NCBI GenBank assembly: GCA_964463485.1 | Contig: CAYXDO010000290.1 | Span: forward strand, 1-5,720 | Source: CAYXDO01 sp964463485 | GTDB lineage: Bacteria; Myxococcota; Kuafuiibacteriia; Kuafuiibacteriales; Kuafuiibacteriaceae | Direction of reading: 5' to 3' | Length of the DNA: 5,720 nt | Shown here: positions 1 to 5,720 of the stretch, piece by piece | Position numbering within the stretch: the stretch's first letter is position 1 | Layout: each line of letters begins with the position of its first letter | Program-made: the position numbers and the translations under genes | The notes under the pieces: model-generated | Database searches by the model: none | The model's input: only the letters and a program-made list of their open reading frames with translations | Told to the model about the DNA's origin: nothing

Positions 1-223
1 CGCCGAAGATCCTCGGCCGCTTGTCGTGCTTCGATCGCGTCGTCATCCGGTGCACGTTACGACAAATCTGCTACACAGCGGGTACGGCGTCGTACTTGAC
101 GAAGCGGCAGATCAAGCTCTTCGACTACCCGCGTTCGCCGAGCCGTTGCGCTGTCGGCGGGTGGTCCTGGGTCTACGCTGCTGCCGGCAGCTCTTCGCAT
201 TGAGCGAGAGCCTTTGCAAGTAA
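1..223 (+). pseudogene. Frameshifted N-terminal relic of an uncharacterised 'LSCFDRVVI...FDYP.FAEPLR' family protein
   Basis: From position 3, frame 3 reads KILGRLSCFDRVVIRCTL, then CYTAGTASYLTKRQIKLFDYP up to about 131. The next codons in this frame lose the pattern, but frame 2 from 131 reads AFAEPLR. Joined, IKLFDYP plus AFAEPLR matches, from memory, the N-terminus of a widespread family of several hundred residues of unknown function. One base appears to be missing around 129-131. After about 151 neither frame looks like the rest of that family; frame 2 runs to a TAA at 221-223 and frame 3 stops at 201-203. What remains is therefore about 50 family-like residues, frameshifted and lacking the main body, with the extreme 5' end outside the window. 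It converges on the neighbouring lipoprotein gene 48 bp away. The family match is recalled rather than searched; the frame switch is read directly. Frame 2 alone could be misread as a small intact ORF. Confidence 0.55.
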
Positions 224-271
224 TCGGAGGTTCCCGGCGATTGCGACGGCGTGCGCCTGCAATTGCGCATG

Positions 272-2806
272 CTAGGGCACTGGCACGATCCCCCACACGA
301 TTCCAAAGTCGCGGCCCACGAAGGCGAGCTCGCCCGAAGCGATGCCCGCGATCGGTGTTGGCCAGCCGAGACCCACACGCTCGGTGCCGGCCCGATTCAC
401 CTCTGCGGGAGTGTACAGCACGACCGAAGGGCCGGTCTCGTCGCCGAACAGCAATCCTGGCCGGGCGGTTGAGTGAGTGTTTCCCGAGAACGAGGGGGAG
501 CGACTCAGCGAGAGCTCGCCGTCAAAGTAGGCTCCGCGCTCGCGGCCCACGTCTAGCGCGAGGAGCGTCGTCTTCGTTTCGTCTGCTCTATCGGAGAGCG
601 GAATCAAGAACTCCTCCCTTCCAATGAAGGTAGCTGAGTCCGGACACCGCACCCTCATGGCCTCGAGTCGGAGCGGGCGTTTTCTGCTCGTGTGCTCCAG
701 CTGCTCGGTGAGTCCGGGCTCGAGAGCCAGCGTCTCGAAGCGAAGCGGCTCGCCGAGGCGGCTCGTGCTGAGCCGCCCAATGAAATCGTCGCCCGAAAGC
801 CAGCCGATGCCGTCGACCGAATCCGCGGCACGAACGCCCCGCATGGGAGCCGAAGGTTCTCTTCGGCCAAAGAGCGGCCCGAGCGGCCTGGTGACTTCGA
901 TGGGTTCCACAGTGGCCTGAGCGATCTCGAACGCGCGGGAGCTCGTCACGACCACGAGGCGGTCGGCGACCTCGATGACACGAACGAGCGAAAGCCCGTC
1001 GAGCTCAGGCAGCGCTCGCTCGACGGATTGCTCCGTGCCAAGATCGATCGTGGTCAGGATCGTGTGACCCCCGCGGCGAGACAATACGACGGCATCGTCG
1101 GGCGCTCTCGATCGATGGAGAGCAAGCTCGGGTTGGTCGTTCGACGGAGGCGAGTATCCGTCGATGGAGCGGGACTCGACTCGAAACGCGTCGCAGCCTT
1201 GGCCGCCTGAGTCTCGAATCTCGAGAATCTGTTGTCCGCCTCCGAAGAGACGAACTCCGCCCTCGAACTTCGCGAACGCGCGGGCCTGTGCGGCAATCAC
1301 GGGACCACCGAGGATCCGTTCGAACGTGCCGTCCGATCGGCGTGAGTAGATTCCGTGATCCAGGGTCGTCGCCAGCACGCGCCCGTGACCTTCCCCGATC
1401 CCGACGACCCGAAGCGACGAGGCCTCCGGCACGAGCGGGTCAGGGGCACCTGGAAGCAAACCCTTTCGGGCCACGAGGACGCCATTGGTGTCATAGAGCA
1501 TGGCTTCCGTCGCATCCTGACTTGCTGCCACGACGACTCCGAGGGACCGAAGAGGTCCAAAGAACACTGGGTAGGAATACTGCCCGAGGATCACAGACGG
1601 TCCCGGAACCCCGTTCTCGGAAATTGTCGCAGTCACCGTCAAGTAGGGCTGAGTCGCGGAAGGAACGCGCAAGGTCGCGAAGATCCGCCGACCAAGCGCT
1701 TGGGCGCCGAGGGCGTCCTCCACGATGAGTCCGCTCGGAGCGATCGAACCCGAGCACCTCCAGGTCCCGTCTGCGCTGCGGACGATGAGTCCGCCCTTGG
1801 CGCTCACGGCGAACAACTCGCCATTCTCGTTGCCGGCGAGTCCAGCGACGCTTCTCGCGCCTTGGGGAAAGGCGAGGCAGTCACCCTCTGTCGCGATCAA
1901 CTCACACTCCCAAGTCTCGGTCGGCCGACACCTCGCCAGCCGCGCGTTCCTCCCGTCCGTACCGGCGACGTAGGTCCAAGGGCCATCATTTACCGTTTGA
2001 ACCCAGTACATCTCTCCGATGAGCCCGAGCGAGGTGCGTTCGATCGAGACTCGATCGGCGTCGCGACGAACCAGGAGCCCCTTGTCGGAGAGGGATCCGT
2101 CGCGCAGAAGGAACTTTTTCGCGCCGACGAAACCGAGCACGCCGGCGAAGCCGGCCGGGAGCAATTCGGATTGAACCGTGACGCGAGGCCCGACCGGATC
2201 GATCCATTCGAGACGGCTTGGCCCGAGCCCGATGATGCTCGAATCAGGCAGGGCGAAAGCGGACACCGTCCAGGTGTCCACCTGGTTGGACGCTCCGCAG
2301 ATCCGGAACGCGCTCGGAGCGACGCCGGGCTTGGGCAACTCACAGGCACACTCTCCCGGTGCACTCAGAAAGACGCGCTGGGGGGACGCGTCGCGCGGCG
2401 TGAGCTCTCCGTCTCGGAGCTCGAAGGTCGTCGATGGGACGAACGAAGCGAGCTCGCAGACGGCGCCTGCAAGGAGAACCTGGGGCGCGGTCTCCGTGGG
2501 CGCCAAGCATCGGCGACACCCGTCCTTCGAAGCGATGGAGAAGCTCACGGTTTGGAGGTCGAAGGGCGCGCCGTCGGTCGCGACGAAGTCCTCGGGCGCC
2601 AGCTCATAGAGAGTGACAGCCTCACCTTCACCCATCGTGAGCTCGACCTCGCCGCTCACGTCGAGTCGCCGCGGCTCGAGGAGCTCGCCTCGCGCGTTCT
2701 GAGCCACAACCACGGTCACGACGTCGGGTCGGATCTCGAGGGTGCGGGGCCCCGAGCAGCGTGATGAAAGAAGCGCCCAAACGAGTGCGGCGAAGCGTTG
2801 CTTCAA
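272..2806 (-). CDS. Large putative lipoprotein with beta-propeller-like body, function unknown
   Basis: 844 residues from a TTG start to TAG. The N-terminus MKQRFAALVWALLSSRC has a basic n-region, a hydrophobic core and a Cys at residue 17, as in a lipoprotein signal. The residue before the Cys is Arg, which is unusual for a lipobox, so lipidation is likely but not certain. No ATG is in frame upstream (stop at 2822-2824), and TTG is the only start that keeps the signal peptide. Residues about 27-130 form a strand-rich N-terminal region containing GEAVTLYELAPEDF (61-74). Cysteines at 97, 100, 117, 153, 155, 170, 293, 301, 310, 351, 538 and 721 suggest disulphides outside the cytoplasm. From about 220 the chain is a series of short hydrophobic strands with turns such as SADGTW and SDGTF, as in beta-propellers. 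GLIV recurs 20 residues apart (339-342 and 359-362), encoded by an exact 13-bp repeat. No catalytic motif was recognised. It is divergent from the AraC-type gene and resembles the lipoprotein at 4012 in its N-terminal region. A surface sensor, binding or adhesion role is only a guess. Confidence 0.85.
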   Translation of the reverse strand: MKQRFAALVWALLSSRCSGPRTLEIRPDVVTVVVAQNARGELLEPRRLDVSGEVELTMGEGEAVTLYELAPEDFVATDGAPFDLQTVSFSIASKDGCRRCLAPTETAPQVLLAGAVCELASFVPSTTFELRDGELTPRDASPQRVFLSAPGECACELPKPGVAPSAFRICGASNQVDTWTVSAFALPDSSIIGLGPSRLEWIDPVGPRVTVQSELLPAGFAGVLGFVGAKKFLLRDGSLSDKGLLVRRDADRVSIERTSLGLIGEMYWVQTVNDGPWTYVAGTDGRNARLARCRPTETWECELIATEGDCLAFPQGARSVAGLAGNENGELFAVSAKGGLIVRSADGTWRCSGSIAPSGLIVEDALGAQALGRRIFATLRVPSATQPYLTVTATISENGVPGPSVILGQYSYPVFFGPLRSLGVVVAASQDATEAMLYDTNGVLVARKGLLPGAPDPLVPEASSLRVVGIGEGHGRVLATTLDHGIYSRRSDGTFERILGGPVIAAQARAFAKFEGGVRLFGGGQQILEIRDSGGQGCDAFRVESRSIDGYSPPSNDQPELALHRSRAPDDAVVLSRRGGHTILTTIDLGTEQSVERALPELDGLSLVRVIEVADRLVVVTSSRAFEIAQATVEPIEVTRPLGPLFGRREPSAPMRGVRAADSVDGIGWLSGDDFIGRLSTSRLGEPLRFETLALEPGLTEQLEHTSRKRPLRLEAMRVRCPDSATFIGREEFLIPLSDRADETKTTLLALDVGRERGAYFDGELSLSRSPSFSGNTHSTARPGLLFGDETGPSVVLYTPAEVNRAGTERVGLGWPTPIAGIASGELAFVGRDFGIVWGIVPVP

Positions 2807-2820
2807 GCGCCGTCCAGCAT
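2803..2820 (-). other. Possible five-codon upstream ORF overlapping the TTG start
   Basis: On the - strand an ATG at 2820-2818 opens a frame reading MLDGA and ends in TGA at 2805-2803. That stop shares bases with the TTG start of the 844-residue protein (2806-2804), forming a TTGA overlap. Such overlaps can couple reinitiation to translation of a leader. No good ribosome binding site precedes this ATG, so coincidence, or a one-base change that displaced an original ATG start, is equally possible. Confidence 0.2.
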
Positions 2821-2854
2821 TTCAGGTGGAGACTCGGCTGTAAAGGAGAGTATC

Positions 2855-2902
2855 CGCGGCCGTCCGCGACTTCTGCTCGACGCCTTCCCAAAGTCGTGCA
2901 CG
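2855..2902. promoter_or_regulatory. Two dyad symmetries in the divergent intergenic region, candidate operators
   Basis: The 114 bp between the two divergent start codons (2807-2920) hold two symmetric elements. CGCGG-CCGT-CCGCG lies at 2855-2868 and has perfect 5-bp arms. The perfect 8-bp palindrome CGTGCACG at 2895-2902 falls inside the spacer of the candidate promoter for the AraC-type gene. Either could bind a regulator controlling both directions. Both are short and GC-rich, so chance occurrence is quite possible. Confidence 0.25.
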
Positions 2903-2912
2903 TCGGTATGAT
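2885..2912 (+). promoter_or_regulatory. Candidate sigma70-like promoter of the AraC-type gene
   Basis: TATGAT at 2907-2912 matches the TATAAT -10 consensus at five of six positions. TTCCCA at 2885-2890, with a 16-bp spacer, matches TTGACA at four of six. The -10 box ends 8 nt before the ATG at 2921, so transcription would start at or just before that codon and give a leaderless or nearly leaderless mRNA. This agrees with the lack of a clear Shine-Dalgarno sequence. It is a prediction from motif and spacing only. Confidence 0.4.
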
Positions 2913-2920
2913 GGCCACCC

Positions 2921-3907
2921 ATGCGGCCAGGCGCCCCAGGCATTGCGCGCGAAATCGTCGGTCCGGTCATCCTCGCCCTCTCGGAGCTCGGATTTCGGAG
3001 CGACGGGTTCAGCGCGAACGAGGCGATTAAGAGCGGAGTCCGCACCGTCTTGGGGTCTTCGGCCGACGAAGTCTTCGATCGCGCGGCCGAAGCGCTCGGA
3101 GACGAGGCGATCGGCCTCCACGTGGCCGAGCGCGTGCCCATTGGTGCGTTGGGGGAGCTCGACTACGCACTCTGCACGAGCCCATGCTTGGGAGTCGGTC
3201 TGGCCCGGGTCGCCAAGTATTACGAGGTCGTCACCGAGCGCGCGAGGTTGTCTCTGCGCGTCGACGAGTCCCTCGCGACCCTCGAGCTCCAGCGACTCCC
3301 CGGCCTGCATCACAGTCGTCACTGGATCGAATTCGCGATCGCGATGATTTCGACTCGAATCAAACAGACCGTCGGCGCGTCGATGTCCTTCGCGTCCGTC
3401 AGCTTCGCGCACGTCCCGCCCTCCCGAACCGCCATCCACGACCGTTTTTTTGGCCTGAACACCAACTTCGGAGCGGCGTGCGACTCCATCAAATTCGAAG
3501 CCCGCCACCTCGAACGCTCGCTTCAAACGGCGGCCTCCGCGCTGGCCGAGGTGCTCGACTCGAAGCTCCGCGAGTCACTGCGGGCGCGCGAGTCCGACCC
3601 GTTTCTGGAGCAGGTCGAGTCGACGCTTCGGGCCTCGCTGGCTGACGGGGAGGTCGGCCTGGATGCGTTGGCGCTGCGACTCGCCACGAGCCGTCGTACC
3701 CTCCAGCGGGAGCTCGCCTCCCGCCAAACGAGTTACCACGGCGTCCTCGATCGCGTGCGGCGCGACGAAGCCTCCAGGCTGCTCGACGGCGGGCGCCTCA
3801 CCGTCGCGGAAGTGTCGGAGCGTCTGAGCTTCTCAGAGCCCAGCGCCTTCTTCCGAGCGTACCGCCGCTGGACGGGCTCTACGCCACGGGCTCGCTCGAG
3901 GGAGTGA
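2921..3907 (+). CDS. AraC/XylS-family transcriptional regulator with arabinose-binding-like N-terminal domain
   Basis: 328 residues, the usual length for AraC-type regulators with the N-terminal domain known as Arabinose_bd. Residues about 10-200 form that presumed ligand-binding and dimerisation domain; the stretch around 63-125, including IGLHVAERVPIGALGELDYA and then LARVAKYYEVVTERARLSL, is typical. The C-terminal DNA-binding domain spans about 230-325. Its first helix-turn-helix is at about 247-268 (LDALALRLATSRRTLQREL). The second, at about 294-318, carries the family signature LSFSEPSAFFRAYRRWTG followed by STP. All landmark positions look intact, so the protein should bind DNA. ATG 2921 is the first start after an in-frame stop at 2909-2911. 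It has only a weak GATGG upstream and a -10-like box 8 nt away. Its TGA overlaps a GTG in the frame of the downstream lipoprotein gene. The effector is unknown; by position it may control the divergent gene, the downstream gene, or itself. Confidence 0.93.
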   Translation: MRPGAPGIAREIVGPVILALSELGFRSDGFSANEAIKSGVRTVLGSSADEVFDRAAEALGDEAIGLHVAERVPIGALGELDYALCTSPCLGVGLARVAKYYEVVTERARLSLRVDESLATLELQRLPGLHHSRHWIEFAIAMISTRIKQTVGASMSFASVSFAHVPPSRTAIHDRFFGLNTNFGAACDSIKFEARHLERSLQTAASALAEVLDSKLRESLRARESDPFLEQVESTLRASLADGEVGLDALALRLATSRRTLQRELASRQTSYHGVLDRVRRDEASRLLDGGRLTVAEVSERLSFSEPSAFFRAYRRWTGSTPRARSRE

Positions 3908-3931
3908 TTTTCGAGTGCCCCGGCCGTTTCG

Positions 3932-3967
3932 GCGCCATGTTGGCGCAAAGTGACACCTTCGTGGCAC
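3932..3967. promoter_or_regulatory. Inverted repeat plus 11-bp-phased direct repeats, candidate operator
   Basis: The 104-bp gap before the lipoprotein start at 4012 contains GCGCCA-TGT-TGGCGC (3932-3946), a perfect 6-bp inverted repeat with a 3-nt centre. Next come GTGACAC (3950-3956) and GTGGCAC (3961-3967), near-identical heptamers repeated at 11 bp, about one helical turn. No T-tract follows the inverted repeat, so an intrinsic terminator is unlikely. A protein-binding site, or a hairpin between the two genes, is more plausible. No clear promoter hexamers were found here. Confidence 0.3.
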
Positions 3968-3998
3968 GCGAGGTCATTGGATTTTTCGGTCGCTTCGC

Positions 3999-4005
3999 AG
4001 AAGAG
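3999..4005 (+). promoter_or_regulatory. Ribosome binding site deciding the lipoprotein start
   Basis: AGAAGAG ends 6 nt before ATG 4012. It is purine-rich and suitably spaced, and it supports that ATG over the earlier in-frame GTG 3904 and ATG 3937. Confidence 0.45.
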
Positions 4006-4011
4006 CTTCGC

Positions 4012-5457
4012 ATGCTTTCGCGCACACGAATGCTCGGAGCAGTGGTGGCACTCATCCCGGCTTGCGACGGCGGATCCAACACCGCACTCACCGAAGTCCC
4101 TGCGCACGTCGAGCTGCTGGCGCTGGTCATCGAGGACGAGTCGGGCCTGCTGGTACATGCTACGGGTCTCGAGGAGCGTAAGGCGGACGGGACGTTTCGC
4201 TTCGAGATCCCCGAGGGCTCCTCGCGGGGGCTGAGCTCGAGCCCTTCCTTCGACAGGTCGGCGTTGACCTCGGGCGGGAGCCTGAAAGACGGGCAGCGCG
4301 TAACATTAATCGGGTTTGCGGCCGAAGAGCTCGCGAGCTTGTCGCCGCCTGAGAATCTCTCGAGTTGGCCTATCTCACCCCGTGCTCCTGGGGATCCAAA
4401 GCTACCCACGCCTGCCTGGTCCGGTACCGGAGCGTGGGGCGAAGAGATCGCCCTTCGTGAAGGGAGCGTCGGTCGAGCTTGGACCGCGAAGTGGATTTCG
4501 GACTGTCAGAGTGACCCGTGTGAGTATCAGCCCATCATGGAGACTCGTCGCATCGAGCTCCCCGGTGAGTACGAAGACGCCATATTGGCGCTCTCCGAGG
4601 GGAGCTCGGCCCTCGTCGTCTGCCGGCCCGGAGCTCTGTACCGCGTCTTCGAGAGCGGCGAGGTCCAGCGAGTGGAGAGCTCCACGACGACCTCCATCTA
4701 CGGCGGCGCGATGGCACCCGATGGAACGGCCTACTTCGTTACGGTCGGTAAGCTCATGTCATGGCGCCCGGAGTCGGGATTTCGGACGGTGGCCCCCTCG
4801 AGCAACATCGACAACGACCCGAAGGTCGTCGTATCGCCCTCCCCGCCGTTCGAAGTATTCATCGCGACTCAGCGGGGTACGGTCGAGCGCTTCGATGGCA
4901 CGAAGTCGGAAATCGTTCACGAGACGGATCGCGACATCGACTCCGCGTTCCCCTCTTCCATCGCTTGGGTTCCACCCTCGACGGCGGTCGCTGCCTTCAC
5001 GAAGGTCGATGAGATCGTGCGTTACCGAGGAGGCGTCGTCTCGATCGATCGCGAAATCATCGCCCCTCGGTCCCTCGCTTTTAGTCCCGAGCTAGGGTTG
5101 ATCGTGGGTCGAGATGCGCGCCCACCGAACAACTCCGCACTCTTCCGCTTCGACGATGAGAGCGCGACTTATCGGCTGATCGAGGATGGGCCGACCCAAG
5201 GCCTCAAGCTCGCGAGGATATGGCCGGTGGGATTCGGGCTGATACTCGGCGGAATCTCCGGCCAACTCGGCTACTACCATCCAGGATTGGGCGTCTGTAA
5301 TGGCCGACCCTTCGCCGACGAGACGATCAATAGCGTGGTTCGAGTAGGCACAAAGCTCCTGATCGTCGGATTTCGTGCGACGTCGAGTGACTCGGAGACG
5401 AGCGTCTTTCTGGCCGACATATCGGCGCGCGCCACGCGACCGGAGTGCGCGCCTTGA
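4012..5457 (+). CDS. Putative lipoprotein with beta-propeller-like body, function unknown
   Basis: 481 residues from ATG 4012 to TGA. The frame stays open back to GTG 3904, but starting at 4012 puts a signal peptide at the N-terminus: MLSRTRMLGAVVALIPAC, with basic residues, a hydrophobic core and a lipobox-like IPAC with Cys at 18. After this comes a short polar linker (DGGSNT). Residues about 32-110 form a strand-rich region ending in GQRVTLIGFAAEEL (94-107), which resembles GEAVTLYELAPEDF in the divergent 844-residue protein. Cysteines lie at 165, 170, 204, 429 and 479. From about 185 repeated strand-turn units (around 196-222, 229-260, 281-303, 371-391 and 405-421), with turns such as PDGTA and FDGTK, suggest a beta-propeller of roughly half the size of the larger protein's body. 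No catalytic residues or known family were recognised. It lies 104 bp downstream of, and in the same direction as, the AraC-type gene, and may be co-transcribed with it or driven from the repeat-containing gap. Surface exposure is likely; a binding or sensing role is inference. Confidence 0.85.
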   Translation: MLSRTRMLGAVVALIPACDGGSNTALTEVPAHVELLALVIEDESGLLVHATGLEERKADGTFRFEIPEGSSRGLSSSPSFDRSALTSGGSLKDGQRVTLIGFAAEELASLSPPENLSSWPISPRAPGDPKLPTPAWSGTGAWGEEIALREGSVGRAWTAKWISDCQSDPCEYQPIMETRRIELPGEYEDAILALSEGSSALVVCRPGALYRVFESGEVQRVESSTTTSIYGGAMAPDGTAYFVTVGKLMSWRPESGFRTVAPSSNIDNDPKVVVSPSPPFEVFIATQRGTVERFDGTKSEIVHETDRDIDSAFPSSIAWVPPSTAVAAFTKVDEIVRYRGGVVSIDREIIAPRSLAFSPELGLIVGRDARPPNNSALFRFDDESATYRLIEDGPTQGLKLARIWPVGFGLILGGISGQLGYYHPGLGVCNGRPFADETINSVVRVGTKLLIVGFRATSSDSETSVFLADISARATRPECAP

Positions 5458-5493
5458 GCTCGATACACGTCCTCGGAGTCCGTGACCATGCTG

Positions 5494-5538
5494 AAACCAC
5501 AGGGGACGCGGAGAGAAGGCACGGAGGGCTCAGAGAGC
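5494..5538. repeat. Purine-rich 'ACCACAG...ACGGAG' intergenic repeat
   Basis: The + strand reads ACCACAGGGG, ACGCGGAGAG, AAGGCACGGAGGG, CTCAGAGAG. This is a run of degenerate units ending in AGRG or GAGR. From memory, purine-rich intergenic elements of the form ACCACAGAG-ACACAGAG occur between genes in many environmental bacteria; this copy looks like a diverged member. It starts 37 bp after the lipoprotein stop codon, so it may lie in the 3' part of that transcript. Function is unknown. The match to a wider class is recalled, not searched. Confidence 0.45.
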
Positions 5539-5599
5539 TGCTCATTTAATTCGGGTGCAGCCGGGCCTGGATCTGAGTGCGCTGCGGGGGAGTTTGTCG

Positions 5600-5622
5600 A
5601 AACAAGAATAAGAATAGATAGA
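5600..5622. other. Short A-rich patch in GC-rich sequence
   Basis: About 23 bp composed mostly of A, with AAGAAT tandemly repeated at 5604-5609 and 5610-5615, in otherwise GC-rich DNA. TTGTCG at 5594-5599 could be read as a weak -35, but no convincing -10 follows at normal spacing. It might be an UP-like or low-stability element for a gene beyond the window. Nothing stronger can be said. Confidence 0.2.
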
Positions 5623-5634
5623 ACGCGGCCAGGT

Positions 5635-5695
5635 TCCACGCCCACGTCCACGGTTTCGTCCACGCCCACGTCCACGATTGACGCTCACGCTCACG
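5635..5695. repeat. Degenerate hexanucleotide (YCCACG) tandem array
   Basis: TCCACGCCCACGTCCACG occurs exactly at 5635-5652 and again at 5659-5676, a 24-bp period with GTTTCG between. Each copy is three YCCACG hexamers. After ATTGACG the array fades into two CTCACG units (5684-5695). Read on the - strand it is a GTGGAC/GTGGGC series. GC-rich hexamer arrays between genes are familiar from myxobacterial genomes (recalled). The exact 18-bp duplication suggests replication slippage, and copy number may vary between strains. Confidence 0.75.
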
Positions 5696-5720
5696 ACGAC
5701 CGGCGGACGTTCTTTCCCCC

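Noticed and set aside
26..223. Small intact gene in frame 2 with a receiver-like look (GYGVVLDEAADQAL)
   Set aside because: It lacks the acidic and phospho-acceptor residues of a receiver, and the upstream family motif reads in frame 3, so a frameshifted relic explains both frames better.
252..269. TGCGC/GCGCA hairpin just past the stop of the large lipoprotein gene
   Set aside because: Only five base pairs with an eight-base loop and no T-tract on the - strand; too weak to call an intrinsic terminator.
692..1210. 172-codon open frame on the + strand
   Set aside because: Antisense to the same gene, Arg-rich, no domain or binding site; a shadow frame.
1355..2764. 469-codon open frame on the + strand
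   Set aside because: It lies fully antisense to the large lipoprotein gene, its product is polar and charged with no recognisable domain or signal, and GC-rich genes commonly leave such open shadow frames.
2843..2850. AAGGAGAG on the + strand in the divergent region, resembling a strong Shine-Dalgarno sequence
   Set aside because: No start codon lies at a suitable distance downstream, and the AraC-type gene begins more than 70 bp away.
2822..3526. 234-codon open frame on the - strand
   Set aside because: It opposes the clearly real AraC-type gene and has no recognisable family features.
5557..5585. GCAGC/GCTGC inverted repeat after the second lipoprotein gene
   Set aside because: Five-base arms with a 19-base loop and no T-tract; not a credible terminator.
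5274..5675. 133-codon open frame on the - strand starting in the hexamer array
   Set aside because: Its first residues are just the translated repeat (VDVGV), and it runs antisense into the lipoprotein C-terminus without family resemblance.

Overview
The window looks like a piece of a GC-rich bacterial chromosome, roughly 60-65% G+C by eye. Two predicted surface lipoproteins of no recognised family, an AraC-type regulator and GC-rich hexamer repeats between genes suggest Myxococcota, perhaps Polyangiales or a relative. That placement is an impression from style, not a phylogenetic result.

Layout from left to right. (1) Positions 1 to about 223, + strand: a decayed fragment of the N-terminus of a larger protein family. 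It reads first in frame 3 and then, after a one-base loss near 129-131, in frame 2. (2) Positions 272-2806, - strand: an 844-residue exported protein with a lipoprotein-like N-terminus, a small cysteine-containing N-terminal region and a long beta-propeller-like body. (3) Positions 2807-2920: a 114-bp divergent intergenic region with a candidate promoter and two dyad symmetries. (4) Positions 2921-3907, + strand: a full-length AraC/XylS-family regulator with an arabinose-binding-like N-terminal domain and a C-terminal double helix-turn-helix. (5) Positions 4012-5457, + strand: a 481-residue second lipoprotein whose N-terminal region resembles that of (2). Its start is 104 bp after the regulator, across a spacer with inverted and direct repeats. 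(6) Positions 5458-5720: no gene seen; two different intergenic repeat types and a short A-rich patch.

The simplest reading is a three-gene module. An AraC-type regulator is flanked by a divergent and a co-directional gene for distantly related, surface-anchored proteins, and it may control one or both. The ligand, the role of the lipoproteins and the regulation itself are inferences. Nothing here proves a new biological system. The most useful leads are the lipoprotein pair around the regulator, the frameshifted relic at the left edge, the possibly leaderless regulator transcript and the two intergenic repeats at the right.
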